From Dactylorhiza incarnata (Eukaryota > Streptophyta > Magnoliopsida > Asparagales > Orchidaceae): a stretch of 64,000 nt of DNA. Numbering within the stretch: the stretch's first letter is position 1; each line of letters begins with the position of its first letter. Location of the stretch: contig JAWHQI010000013.1 in NCBI GenBank assembly GCA_033032865.1, forward strand, positions 6,262,001 to 6,326,000, read 5' to 3'. Positions 33,726 through 45,806 of the stretch are shown one piece after another. The translations under genes and the position numbers were made by a program. The notes beneath the pieces are model-generated. The model was not told the DNA's origin and made no database searches. It saw nothing but the letters and a program-made list of their open reading frames with translations.

Positions 33726-34907
33726 GGTGTGCACACGGCCTACTCCACAAATACCAACAGATTTTCTAAAATGCTCGGGAGGATAACTTTTCAATACGCC
33801 TTTTTTTTCAGATATTTAGTTCAATACCATATTTTTCTTTTTCTTATCCTCCGGTTGATTCAAAATCAGCAAATAGAGTTTATTTCTCCTTCACAACACG
33901 ACAATTCCAAACATCACACCAAATCTAAAACATGAGTGCAGATAACATATACTTGGTTGCGATAGTGGGATAAGCTTTAGGCCTTGGTGTAAGGAGGAGG
34001 AGCTGAACAAAGGGAGTGGTAGGCACAAGTGTTGGGAAGCAAAGGTGAGCGAATAGGGTATGGAAAGCGAAGGCTCAATCTAGCCAAAAGGTGGCCTATA
34101 TCACATTTATCTCAACGAATCGCCCGCACCCATGCTTCAAGAGTCGCTTGGGGCAAGTTCTTAGCCCACGAGAAAGGTAAACCTTCCTCCCGACTCGAGC
34201 AACACACAACTAGCGCTCGTATACACACAACACCGGGCTATCACCAATTTCATTCACATTCACCACTTGAGTAGAATAAATCTAAAACTACGCATAAATA
34301 CTAATCATAAATTAAAAGCATAAAAATAATCTAATTTTACTCAAATTCTATTGTAGCACGCGGATGCGACTAGAACACTGCTCGAGTCAACATTGCGCTC
34401 CCAATAGTAATTCCTAAGCTATCATCCCAATTCACATTCCTAACCAAGATAGTTTGTTCAGAACAAAACAAATAGATAAGCACGCGCTCATGTGGGTGCT
34501 GTGGTGTGCACTGAAATTAAACAAAACATTTTAAATGAAATCTTCTAGTATGCAGTGCAATAGTGCACGTGAGCGGGTAAACAAACTACTCTCCCCCAGA
34601 CTTAAACTAAACAATCCGCATAATATATGACAGGAGAATCAAAATAGGGCTAGGGAAAGAGAGTACCCAATGCTCAGCAAGTGAGCATACCAGAAGACGC
34701 GTGCAAACTAAGACAACGCTGCAGCATCCGCCATCCAGAAAAAGATACCTGCAGGGGTCAGCTCCGCAAAAACAAAGGAAAATAGAAAACTGAAATAAAG
34801 TGCAATTAACTAAATAAAATTAGTGAAGAAATGAAAATGCAGGAAAAATTAAGATAACTACTGGGGTTATTGTCATCCCAGCACGACTTATTCAAACTTT
34901 AAGAGTT
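33726..34907 (-). other. NA-dimer body 1, non-coding part
   Basis: Continuation of body 1 after GL. Contains the third copy of the polypurine-like motif (CTCCCCCAGACTT at about 34591) and a T-rich tract near 33800. It is nearly identical to 38625-39798. No credible ORF. Confidence 0.65.
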
Positions 34908-36146
34908 CTAGCTAATGGGCCTATGGAAGGAGAAGTGGACAGGTAACTGGCCTAATATCCGTGTCGGTAGCGGGTACCTATACGGAGAAAGAACAGTCAC
35001 GCCTCTACCTGAATATAAATACCTGCTCCTCACAGGTAGAGGGAAAAGAAAGTAAGAAGAGGAGGAGGCCTGGTCCTCACTCATCTTACCAAAACTATCC
35101 TTGCCCAGCAAGGTATCGTCCACAGCAGGTCTGCAGGAGGAGAAGGCAACGAATGAGGCTTCCTTAATGGAGGAGGGATCAACCTCCTCGCATAAAAGGA
35201 CACACTCATCATTGACTTGAGCACAAAGCTCCAAGTCATCCTGAAGTACCTGTGAAGATTCAACCTGCACAGGCTCGGGTGAAGAGGGGGGATCGAGAAA
35301 TAAACAAGATGAAGAACATAAATAATCAAAAATCGGGGGAATGGTCCCGGTCTCACTCCCATTAGGTTGGGGAAGTAAAATAATGTTTGCATTGTCATCA
35401 ATGCTACAAGATTCGGCGGGATCAACGGTGGCCAAACTTAGGATTTGGACTTCCTCCACCGGTGCTGAGGAAAACTCCTCTTCACCTAGAAGGTTGTCCT
35501 CCTCCATAGGAGTAGGCACAATACTAAGATCAACCGCCTCCTCTTGCGACACATCATCAACAATGTCGTCAGGGACGAGTGTAGTAGGCACAACAGGGAG
35601 AGGAATAGTGCTCGGATAAAAGTCGAGCACCGATTCCTCACAAAGAATCGAATCCACTAGAGGTGGTGGATGCACCGGGAGAATAGGCTCAGCAATGTCG
35701 GTGCCCAGATCAGCCACACATCCAGTAACCGTGTCCATGCCATACCCTTCAAGATGTGAAGGTGGCAAGGACACATAACCGGATGTTGAAGGTGTGCCGC
35801 CAGAGTTAGGATTCGGGACGATCCGGATATCCGGCTCGTCATCCTCATCCAATTGGCGACGAAAAGCAGCACAATCCTTCAGGGCATGATCTGTGCTCCG
35901 ACAAAACTGGCACTGCCTAGCGGGCTTCTTTGGCACAGCGGGGGCTGGAGCCGAAAAGAAGTATGACGGTAAAGGCTCAGCAGAGTAGCCATAAGACTTA
36001 CGCGCACCATATGGAGTACCAGACGAAGTCGGTGCTCCATATGCTGGGCTATAAGAATTATGCCTACTATTCTCCGTAGGGCATTCATCACTAGAGTGGG
36101 AGGTAGCTCCACACCAACGGCAACGGAAATTGAGATGTGCCCACAT
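34908..36146 (-). CDS. Two-zinc-knuckle acidic protein, NA-dimer body 1 (intact copy)
   Basis: 412 codons from ATG at 36146, the longest intact member of the family here. Knuckles CRWCGATSHSSDEC (about residues 9-22) and CQFCRSTDHALKDC (about 78-91), both CX2CX4HX4C. A Tyr/Ser/Pro/Gly linker lies between them. The tail is acidic (for example LDEDDEP, EEDNLLGEEE, LCEEVDPSS), then about 40 residues rich in Tyr, Arg and Pro encoded over the conserved hairpin. No capsid, protease or polymerase motif. The start lies about 200 nt after the primer site at 36342-36358. Shares FGKMSEDQ-like and VDPSS-like segments with the 223-1335 copy, so divergence is uneven: knuckles and the acidic motifs around VQV are best kept. 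Role unknown; nucleic-acid binding through the knuckles is a family-level inference. Confidence 0.75.
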   Translation of the reverse strand: MWAHLNFRCRWCGATSHSSDECPTENSRHNSYSPAYGAPTSSGTPYGARKSYGYSAEPLPSYFFSAPAPAVPKKPARQCQFCRSTDHALKDCAAFRRQLDEDDEPDIRIVPNPNSGGTPSTSGYVSLPPSHLEGYGMDTVTGCVADLGTDIAEPILPVHPPPLVDSILCEESVLDFYPSTIPLPVVPTTLVPDDIVDDVSQEEAVDLSIVPTPMEEDNLLGEEEFSSAPVEEVQILSLATVDPAESCSIDDNANIILLPQPNGSETGTIPPIFDYLCSSSCLFLDPPSSPEPVQVESSQVLQDDLELCAQVNDECVLLCEEVDPSSIKEASFVAFSSCRPAVDDTLLGKDSFGKMSEDQASSSSYFLFPLPVRSRYLYSGRGVTVLSPYRYPLPTRILGQLPVHFSFHRPIS

Positions 36147-36341
36147 AGTGTGAAGATAAAACGATTCAAAATAAAACTGCTACTGTGCAAATACTAAACC
36201 AAATAAAAATTACTAAAGCAACCTGATATAAAACAAGAAGAAGGAATAAAAAGAACAGAAATAAAATAAAAGATGCGATAAACAAATGGAAGGGCTTTTC
36301 TCTCAGATTCTCCCTCTCCAGAAAACTCACACGTCTGTGTT

Positions 36342-36358
36342 CCCCGGCAATGGCGCCA
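36342..36358 (-). other. Primer-binding site of NA-dimer body 1, tRNA-Asp type
   Basis: On the minus strand TGGCGCCATTGCCGGGG, one mismatch to the tRNA-Asp complement. LTR2 begins seven bases to the right. Confidence 0.85.
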
Positions 36359-36364
36359 AAAACT

Positions 36365-38074
36365 TGATGGCGCAAATCTCACACATCGCTATAGGCGGTA
36401 GCTCGACTGCGACACGAAACGGCAGTGTACCGATCGTTCAAGTAATATAAAACGAGGAGTAATCCCCGAGTATCGAATCTCTCAAGGAACACAGTAAGGT
36501 GGAGTTAACGTTCGAGGTAGGACTTGAGATTGAAGTCCTTAACGTCGGATGGAATGCGGGGGAGTTGGGTTGGCTTTTGGAAAATAAAATAAAAGCTATC
36601 AACTACTCCTATGCAATGCCGCTATGCAATGCTTCGCTTGGCGGGATGGAGACTAGGCAGGCCTTGAGCGCGCTGCGTCGAAAGGGCGGATGGACGAGTA
36701 GGCAAGCGGAATCGAACTATGCAGGCCTTGAGCGCGCTGCTTCGTTAGGTGGGATGGAATACACGGGCCGCGATGCCACGCTTCGGTAGGCGGATGGACG
36801 AGTAGGCTAACGGAATGAGGGTCGCAAGCACCTCTTCGACAAGCACGCCACTAGCAATTGCTAGGGCGGCACCGGACACGGTGGTGGAGTGGAAAATGGA
36901 ATGGGGCGCTCCTCAAGCACACAAATAAACAAAAAGGGTATTTCACATAGACATGAAATATATAGAAATAAAAGCAAGTTTAAGTGCTACTTCATCTTAA
37001 TACATAGATCTAACTACATACATACATCAATAAGAGAAGAATAAGGCAAGAAATCGACCGAATCCGAAGGCTCATTGTAGATTCACGGTTGGAATCGCCG
37101 GGTTGTCAATCCGCGTCCAAGCTCGGTCCGCAACTACGTCCGGGGTAGAGAGAGCTGTCACGACTCTCCAATGGACCCGTCTTCTTCGTGTCACGATCCG
37201 GTAGAGGTTGCAAACTTCCTCTTGCTCGATGGAGATGGCAGTTAGATCTTCCTTTGGAGCTCTTGGATGAAGGAGGAGGCCGAGAGGACACTCCGGCTCA
37301 AGATTGGCGTGAAGAACAAGCCCGGAGCACCTCTAGATGGTGGGCGGCGATGGAGGGGCGAAGTCGGACGAACTGGAGCTGAAAATGGCGGAATACGGCG
37401 GGCTGTCCGACCTAAATCGCGAGCAGCGGATTTTATAGGCGCTGGAATAAACAGTGCGCACGGTCATTGGCGCACGACCAGTGGTCGTGCGCACTACAAT
37501 CCTGTGATCGTGCGCTCTGCCTGGACGGAACCTGCAAAGATAGAAATTATGAAATAACATGTTCGCACGACCAGTGGCGCACGACCGGTGGTCGTGTGCA
37601 CTGGAGTTGATGGTCGTGCGCACTACAGCAAACAGAACTCGGAAATTAAATGGTAAGTGCGCACGAGCAGTGGCGCACGACCGGTGGTCGTGCGCACTAG
37701 CGTAGATGGTCGTGCGCACTGCACCAAACAGAACTCATAAAAGGGTTAAGTGCACACGATCAGTGGCGCACGACCAGTGGTCGTGCGCCATAGAACCGGT
37801 GATCGTGCGCAGTGTTCCTGTGCAGAATTGTACCAGAAACACCTGCACGACACCTGTTCCAGCGTACGGCACCAGTCTAGCCACTGAAAGTGGGACTTAA
37901 CATCGCAAGAAAACTAATAACAAAGAAAGATACGAAATAACACCAAAATAGGGCCTATAAGTGCACCTAGCATAGAGTGACCAATATGAGCTAAAACAGG
38001 GCTAAAGTGCAGTGAAAAGACTAAATAGATGGCCCAGATGAGTCCATATATGTGTATATAATTGGGACTCATCA
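36365..38074 (-). repeat. NA-dimer LTR2 (1710 bp, shared middle LTR)
   Basis: Same ends and length as LTR1. It serves as 5' LTR of body 1 and 3' LTR of body 2. No TSD is present on either side, consistent with a tandem array made by recombination rather than two insertions. Confidence 0.93.
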
Positions 38075-39798
38075 CACCCCCAGACTTACCTGTTTGCGCG
38101 TCCCGAGCAAACGAATCCGGTGGAGTGTGAAAAAGGTAGTTAGCAAAGAAAATTACGCAAGGGAGTACAATGCGAAGTAACAAAAACATGCAAATAGAGA
38201 TTTCGTAAAAAGAGATTCTAATTATGCTAACTAATTTATGAAAATACTAGAGCGTAAATAAAGACTTATCAATACTCAGTTGGTGAATTGTGAAGAATTT
38301 GATGATCATGCCCGGTGTGAAAGTAATAAGCCACTAAGGAGGGTGTTGCAAAAGATCGGGGTTCGGGAATAACTCCGCTGAAATCCATCAACGTCGGGAA
38401 CCATACGCTTGCCCGGTCACACTCTCTCCACAGCGCTAGCAAACTCGCGAGATAAATCAATAGGACTTTTAGGATTAAGATGGGGCTTAGGTTGCGGTAT
38501 GATAATCAAAGGTAAAAACGAAGGCTACGCAACCAACATGAGTCAACGGGACGCTGCACCAAGCAAAACCAAAAACAAAGCTCGTGTGACACACCCCCAG
38601 ACTTATTGTGAAAACTAGGTGTGCACACGGCCTACTCCACAAATACCAACAGATTTTCTAAAATGCTCGGGAGGATAACTTTTCAATACGCCTTTTTTTT
38701 AGATATTTAGTTCAATACCATATTTTTCTTTTTCTTATCCTCCGGTTGATTCAAAATCAGCAAATAGAGTTTATTTCTCCTTCACAACACGACAATTCCA
38801 AACATCACACCAAATCTAAAACATGAGTGCAGATAACATATACTTGGTTGCGATAGTGGGATAAGCTTTAGGCCTTGGTGTAAGGAGGAGGAGCTGAACA
38901 AAGGGAGTGGTAGGCACAAGTGTTGGGAAGCAAAGGTGAGCGAATAGGGTATGGAAAGCGAAGGCTCAATCTAGCCAAAAGGTGGCCTATATCACATTTA
39001 TCTCAACGAATCGCCCGCACCCATGCTTCAAGAGTCGCTTGGGGCAAGTTCTTAGCCCACGAGAAAGGTAAACCTTCCTCCCGACTCGAACAACACACAA
39101 CTAGCGCTCGTATACACACAACACCGGGCTATCACCAATTTCATTCATATTCACCACTTGAGTAGAATAAATCTAAAACTACGCATAAATACTAATCATA
39201 AATTAAAAGCATAGAAATAATCTAATTTTACTCAAATTCTATTGTAGCACGCGGATGCGACTAGAACACTGCTCGAGTCAACATTGCGCTCCCAATAGTA
39301 ATTCCTAAGCTATCATCCCAATTCACATTCCTAACCAAGATAGTTTGTTCAGAACAAAACAAATAGATAAGCACGCGCTCATGTGGGTGCTGTGGTGTGC
39401 ACTGAAATTAAACAAAACATTTTAAATGAAATCTTCTAGTATGCAGTGCAATAGTGCACGTGAGCGGGTAAACAAACTACTCTCCCCCAGACTTAAACTA
39501 AACAATCAGCATAATATATGACAGGAGAATCAAAATAGGGCTAGGGAAAGAGAGTACCCAATGCTCAGCAAGTGAGCATACCAGAAGACGCGTGCAAACT
39601 AAGACAACGCTGCAGCATCCGCCATCCAGAAAAAGATACCTGCAGGGGTCAGCTCCACAAAAACAAAGGAAAATAGAAAACTGAAATAAAGTGCAATTAA
39701 CTAAATAAAATTAGTGAAGAAATGAAAATGCAGGAAAAATTAAGATAACTACTGGGGTTATTGTCATCCCAGCACGACTTATTCAAACTTTAAGAGTT
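38075..39798 (-). other. NA-dimer body 2, non-coding part
   Basis: Polypurine tract at 38075-38090 with further motif copies at about 38593-38605 and 39486-39496. Uninterrupted here, and shows the original GL target (AACTA at 38614-38618, present once). Confidence 0.75.
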
Positions 39799-41038
39799 CT
39801 AGCTAATGGGCCTATGGAAGGAGAAGTGGACAGGTAACTGGCCTAATATCCGTGTCGGTAGCGGGTACCTATACGGAGAAAGAACAGTCACGCCTCTACC
39901 TGAATATAAATACCTGCTCCTCACAGGTAGAGGGAAAAGAAAGTAAGAAGAGGAGGAGGCCTGGTCCTCACTCATCTTACCAAAACTATCCTTGCCCAGC
40001 AAGGTATCGTCCACAGCAGGTCTGCAGGAGGAGAAGGCAACGAATGAGGCTTGCTTAATGGAGGAGGGATCAACCTCCTCACATAAAAGGACACACTCAT
40101 CATTGACTTGAGCACAAAGCTCCAAGTCATCCTGAAGTACCTGTGAAGATTCAACCTGCACAGGCTCGGGTGAAGAGGGGGGATCGAGAAATAAACAAGA
40201 TGAAGAACATAAATAATCAAAAATTGGGGGAATGGTCCCGGTCTCACTCCCATTAGGTTGGGGAAGTAAAATAATGTTTGCATTGTCATCAATGCTACAA
40301 GATTCGGCGGGATCAACGGTGGCCAAACTTAGGATTTGGACTTCCTCCACCGGTGCTGAGGAAAACTCCTCTTCACCTAGAAGGTTGTCCTCCTCCATAG
40401 GAGTAGGCACAATACTAAGATCAACCGCCTCCTCTTGCGACACATCATCAACAATGTCGTCAGGGACGAGTGTAGTATGCACAACAAGGGAGAGGAATAG
40501 TGCTCGGATAAAAGTCGAGCACCGATTCCTCACAAAGAATCGAATCCACTAGAGGTGGTGGATGCACCGGGAGAATAGGCTCAGCAATGTCGGTGCCCAG
40601 ATCAGCCACAAATCCAGTAACCGTGTCCATTTCATACCCTTCAAGATGTGAAGGTGGCAAGGACACATAACCGGATGTTGAAGGTGTGCCGCCAGAGTTA
40701 GGATTCGGGACGATCCGGATATCCGGCTCGTCATCCTCATCCAATTGGCGACGAAAAGCAGCACAATCCTTCAGGGCATGATCTGTGCTCCGACAAAACT
40801 GGCACTGCCTAGCGGGCTTCTTTGGCACAGCGGGGGCTGGAGCCGAAAAGAAGTATGACGGTAAAGGCTCAGCAGAGTAGCCATAAGACTTACGCGCACC
40901 ATATGGAGTACCAGACGAAGTCGGTGCTCCATATGCTGGGCTATAAGAATTATGCCTACTATTCTCCGTAGGGCATTCATCACTAGAGTGGGAGGTAGCT
41001 CCACACCAACGGCAACAGAAATTAAGATGTGCCCACAT
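39799..41038 (-). pseudogene. Two-zinc-knuckle protein, NA-dimer body 2 (frameshifted)
   Basis: Copy of 34908-36146. A one-base insertion near 40490 (CAACAAGGG versus CAACAGGG) splits it into 192- and 244-codon frames. Both knuckles are intact in the first part (CCWC-type change: the first knuckle keeps its ligands). Only a few other substitutions separate the two copies. Confidence 0.85.
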
Positions 41039-41233
41039 AGTGTGAAGATAAAACGATTCAAAATAAAACTGCTACTGTGCAAATACTAAACCAAATAAAA
41101 ATTACTAAAGCAACCTGATATAAAACAAGAAGAAGGAATAAAAAGAACAGAAATAAAATAAAAGATGCGATAAACAAATGGAAGGGCTTTTCTCTCAGAT
41201 TCTCCCTCTCCAGAAAACTCACACGTCTGTGTT

Positions 41234-41250
41234 CCCCGGCAATGGCACCA
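41234..41250 (-). other. Primer-binding site of NA-dimer body 2
   Basis: Minus-strand complement of tRNA-Asp with two mismatches (TGGTGCCATTGCCGGGG). LTR3 begins seven bases to the right. Confidence 0.8.
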
Positions 41251-41256
41251 AAAACT

Positions 41257-42184
41257 TGATGGCGCAAATCTCACACACCGCTATAGGCGGTAGCTCGACT
41301 GCGACACGAAACGGCAGTGTACCGATCGTTCAAGTAATATAAAACGAGGAGTAATCCCCGAGTATCGAATCTCTCAAGGAACACAGTAAGGTGGAGTTAA
41401 CGTTCGAGGTAGGACTTGAGATTGAAGTCCTTAACGTCGGATGGAATGCGGGGGAGTTGGGTTGGCTTTTGGAAAATAAAATAAAAGCTATCAACTACTC
41501 CTATGCAATGCCGCTATGCAATGCTTCGCTTGGCGGGATGGAGACTAGGCAGGCCTTGAGCGCGCTGCGTCGAAAGGGCGGATGGACGAGTAGGCAAGCG
41601 GAATCGAACTATGCAGGCCTTGAGCGCGCTGCTTCGTTAGGTGGGATGGAATACACGGGCCGCGATGCCACGCTTCGGTAGGCGGATGGACGAGTAGGCT
41701 AACGGAATGAGGGTCGCAAGCACCTCTTCGACAAGCACGCCACTAGCAATTGCTAGGGCGGCACCGGACACGGTGGTGGAGTGGAAAATGGAATGGGGCG
41801 CTCCTCAAGCACACAAATAAACAAAAAGGGTATTTCACATAGACATGAAATATATAGAAATAAAAGCAAGTTTAAGTGCTACTTCATCTTAATACATAGA
41901 TCTAACTACATACATACATCAATAAGAGAAGAATAAGGCAAGAAATCGACCGAATCCGAAGGCTCGTTGTAGATTCACGGTTGGAATCGCCGGGTTGTCA
42001 ATCCGCGTCCAAGCTCGGTCCGCAACTACGTCCGGGGTAGAGAGAGCTGTCACGACTCTCCAATGGACCCGTCTTCTTCGTGTCACGATCCGGTAGAGGT
42101 TGCAAACTTCCTCTTGCTCGATGGAGATGGCGGCTAGATCTTCCTTTGGAGCTCTTGGATGAAGGAGGAGGCCGAGAGGACACT
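41257..42184 (-). repeat. NA-dimer LTR3, left part
   Basis: 928 bp, identical in order to the start of LTR1 and LTR2. Interrupted by Gyp-C after ACACT (42180-42184, left TSD). Continues at 53523. Confidence 0.93.
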
Positions 42185-42552
42185 TGTAACGCCCCTGATT
42201 TTTCGTTAATTATTTTTACGTACCCTCTATGTCATAATTTTGGCGTAAGGGCGTTATGTCAGCTCGTCTGGTAGTGTTTCGAGTTTTAGCTTAGTTAAAG
42301 CTTGTGATTTAGGTCAAGCGTGCGAGATTTCGCGTCGTTTCGAGTTAAAGTGAAGATTTTGAGTGGATATCAAGATTTTAGCTTTGGGAGGCTTTATCCG
42401 GAGTTTGGCTCGTCGGAATGGAATTCTGACTTCGCCGTTGGATTCGCAGCGCCGTTTTTCAACTAGGGTGCGAATTTCATAGAAATCCGAGGTGTTTTGG
42501 TCGCCCTCGCAGTTTAAGTAAATTGGGGAATTAATTAATTACTTAAATAACA

Positions 42553-42563
42553 AATTTAGGTTT
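42553..42563 (+). promoter_or_regulatory. TATA box of Gyp-C LTR
   Basis: TTATATATAAG lies about 370 nt into the LTR and is followed by a pyrimidine-rich start region. The repeat arrays would then be transcribed (R/U5 leader). The copy in the 3' LTR is at about 50946-50956. Confidence 0.6.
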
Positions 42564-43097
42564 ATATATAAGCCTAAAGCCTTCCCCTTTCCCTATTCAT
42601 CCTCTTCCTCGATCAAAAGCAGCCGCCGTGGGTTAGGGCGAGAGCGGAGCTTCGTGGAGCCTTCAACCGGCGATTCCTAGGGCTGTAGTGGTCGGAATCG
42701 AGTTTGGTTTGAAGATTTGGAAAGCTCTCGGCGAGATCTTCGTTCTAGCGGTAAGCCTTTCTCGTTTCGTGGAGTTTTGGGAGCTTTGGTGGTGACCTAA
42801 CCCCTCCTTTTGATCCAAAAAGTTTCAGGAATCTGTGCTCGTGTGTTTCCCTAGCCGATCCATAGCTTTCGGAGCGGAGATCTTCGAGTTTGCGAGGTTT
42901 AAGGCAAGTGGCTTCCTCCTCCTCTTTGTTTGGTTAAGTCGTGGTTTGTCTTTCTCCTGTTAGATGCTTGATAAACTGTGGGCTCGTGTTTTGAGCGTCT
43001 TGTGTGATAGTTAGAAACCCTAAATTTTCTTCCCCGCGTAGAGTCAGGGCATTTCTCCTGGAAGACACCGTCGTTCCCTGAATTTTAGCCGCTGTTT

Positions 43098-43552
43098 GGC
43101 CCTTCTCGAGAAGTCTTTGAGAGTCTCGAGCAGTTGTTTTAGCCAAGTTTTCGAGAAGACCCCTTTACCTCTCGAGAAATGCTTGATTTCTCGAGAAATC
43201 CCCTGATCCCTCTCGAGAAATCCCCTGATCCCTCTCGAGAAATCCCCTGATCCCTCTCGAGAAATGCTTGATTTCTCGAGAAATCCCCTGATCCCTCTCG
43301 AGAAATCCCTTGTCCTCTCTCGAGAAATCCCCTGATCCCTCTCGAGAAATCCCTTGTCCTCTCTCGAGAAATCCCTGCCTACCTCTCGAGAACCCAAGAA
43401 ATCCATCTCTCGAGAAATCCTTTATCTCTCGAGAAGTTCCCTGTAGTTTTCGAAAAGAAAAGATCCTACTCTTCTCTCGAGAAATATGCCCTTCTCTCGA
43501 GAAATTGCCCTTCTCTCGAGAAACCCTTTTATCTCTCGAGAAGTTCCTTGTA
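43098..43552 (+). repeat. Array of TCTCGAGAAAT repeats in Gyp-C LTR
   Basis: About 20 occurrences of CTCGAGAA, each an 8-10 bp self-complementary core, separated by variable spacers such as TCCCCTGATCC or TGCTTGATT. The commonest period is 22 bp. Present unchanged in the 3' LTR (51491-51945). Confidence 0.9.
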
Positions 43553-43617
43553 GTTTTCAAGACGTCCTAAATTCTGCTGTGTTTTTGTGTGGTTTCTGGT
43601 GGTGGGATTTCAAAAAA

Positions 43618-43790
43618 TTTGGACGGGGCTCTGCCCCGCACCCCGCAAGGGCTCTGCCCCTTGACCCCGCTTGCTGATCGGTCAGCGAGACCACCGCCAG
43701 GGGCGCTGCCCCTTGGACCCCGTTAGGGGCTCTGCCCCTAAGACCCCGCCAGGGGCGCGGCCCCTTGGAACCCCGCCAGGTGCGCATGTG
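43618..43790 (+). repeat. GC-rich hairpin repeats in Gyp-C LTR
   Basis: Four to five units of about 27-30 bp pair GGGGC with GCCCC (AGGGGCGCTGCCCCTTGGA and variants), each followed by CCCCGC. Repeated at 52011-52183. Confidence 0.85.
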
Positions 43791-45126
43791 ATTTCGTTGC
43801 GATTCCCACGTTTTAATCTTTTGTCCTCTCTAGTGCACCTAGATGATTGTCAGTGTCCCTTCGGTGCTCCTGATCTTGAATCCCTCTTGGTGGTATTCTT
43901 TTACTCGTTGTGGTCTGTTAACTTTTGAGTTACTCTTATAGTTCTTATTGATCGAGGCGTACTTTGCCTTGACCCTATTTTTTCTTAGGGCCTTCCAGTG
44001 ATTATCCTTTCGGGCTGCGTCCCGTGTTTAAATAAAATTTAAGTAATAAGAACTACTGTCTTTAGCCCTTCACAGTAGTTGTGTTTGGGGGACAGTGGGG
44101 GGGAACTGTTATAGCCTTGCACGGTAGTCGTGTTTGGGTGGTTGGGTCTAGTGGTACCCCCACCTGGTTTTGGGCTTTGGGTAGCGGAGGTAGTTAATCG
44201 CTCCCGTATAATTTGAGCTGATCAGTCTCTTTAATTGATGAAACTAAATAAATGAACGTGTTGTTCCTCTTTTGATATTTAGTGCACTTGATGCTTGTTG
44301 GTTCTTTGTTCAGAGCTCTCTTTCGGTAAATTTGGCTTGGGTTGGTACCCCTTAAGCCTTGCTTGTTTTTCTGCTAGTTTTCTGCCACTTGTAATTCCTT
44401 GCTGAGGCGTTCTTTGTTTTATTGAATGCCTCAGGTTCAGAGCCGTAACGACTAGTGGTGTAGCCGGAAGTTCAGAGTTTTTGGTAGCTGTCCACCCCGC
44501 TGCTGCGAGGTAGTTGTTGTAGTCAGCTCTCTTCTTGTTCAGACATACTAGTTTAGGCCAATGGGTTAGTGTCAAATTGTTGGCGCCCATTGTGCCTCTT
44601 TGGTACTTTCTAGTTTATTTGCCAGTTTTATGCCACTACTTTATGATCTGATACATCTTAATTTCTGGGGATGATTTATGTCTAGGTGCATTATAGTTAT
44701 AAAATGACTTTCTTCATCTCCATATCACATCATTTTAACTGCAAAACCCTTATATTTAAAGTAACCTAAAGGTATTTTCTACACTTATACTACGCCTAGA
44801 CATGAGCACATCATTTACCTTATGTCCTATCATCACGTGCATATAGGACCTTAAAATGAGTCAAATCAAGTATTTTCCGCTGCAAATATAATATATTTTT
44901 TGGGTGGACTAGTTGATCCACGAGCTGAGAGACACAGTTCTTCCCCTAAAACTCTAATAAATGGTTCCCAAATGATAAATTTCCATGTGATCATGTTTTG
45001 AATTAATAAGTAAGAAGTTTCCGCCTGAGCGTCTGCAGTTGTCTCCTGCATGACGTGGCATCATGACGCGTATTTTCTCTTACTCTGATATTCTTAAATT
45101 CGGAGAAAAATGCGGGTTGTGACAGT

Positions 45127-45138
45127 TGGTATCAGAGG
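45127..45138 (+). other. Primer-binding site of Gyp-C, tRNA-Met type
   Basis: TGGTATCAGAGG, three bases after the LTR end, matches the initiator tRNA-Met complement for its first 11 bases. Confidence 0.88.
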
Positions 45139-45287
45139 GAGGTTGGTTCGACAAGTTGGTCGAGCGACTAATTCTGATATAGTTTAGTTATTTGGTTTCA
45201 TTGCATACACACACCGATGTGTCATCAGTACGTCTTGGTTGAAGCATGAACACTACACTCATAGCATGATAAGAAGTATACGGGGCA

Positions 45288-45456
45288 TATTATGTATTAT
45301 GGGATGCATAATATGTGTTTGTATATGGATCCACCATAGGTGGCAACATGTGACGGTTATGTAGTATGGGATGCATAACCATCATCGCATGGATGCCCAT
45401 TAGCACGTTTTCTTTTTCGTTACATGCGATATTATGTAGTATGGGATGCATAATAT
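45288..45456 (+). repeat. Three dyad repeats in Gyp-C leader
   Basis: The word TATGGGATGCATAA, flanked by TTATGTA on the left, recurs at about 45288, 45358 and 45429 (spacing about 70 nt). Copies one and three are self-complementary (ATATTATG...CATAATAT). The rest of the leader (45139-45806) holds nothing else I recognise. Confidence 0.7.
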
Positions 45457-45806
45457 TTCATGTGTACGCCGCTCATAACATGCATTAAGGCTTTTCTTAG
45501 AATGCATAGCACAACATACATATCATAACATCGCATAAAGCACACGTGCCAAGCTAAAGATTTACATGATGACATTCGTACACACATGATTTCAAAACGA
45601 ATAGAAAATTCATGCATTCATGCCCTTTGCACATGAGTCAAGTGGGACGATGTAGTATCGTTCCTGAATTTAGCATATCATCATGAAAATATCCCAGAGA
45701 AAGGTAGTGGAAATGGCAAGTAACCGTACATGTATGTTCTGAAACAAGCAGTGCAGTTCTAGTGTAAGGTTAAGTTTTAATTAGAGGTTTATGCGCATTA
45801 GTAGAG

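Larger units (their letters stand above)
42185..45124 (+). repeat. 5' LTR of Gyp-C (2940 bp)
   Basis: Starts TGTAACGCCCC, ends GGGTTGTGACA. Contents: TATA box at 42553-42563, CTCGAGAA array (43098-43552), GC-rich hairpin repeats (43618-43790), then AT-rich sequence. ORFs over these repeats on either strand are products of periodicity. Confidence 0.93.

Noticed and set aside
43098..43552. CRISPR-like look of regularly spaced CTCGAGAA repeats
   Set aside because: Repeats are too short, spacers are themselves repeated, and the context is a plant LTR.
43165..43560. Overlapping ORFs on both strands over the CTCGAGAA array in Gyp-C LTRs
   Set aside because: Repeat periodicity keeps several frames open at once; products are simple repeats of a few residues.
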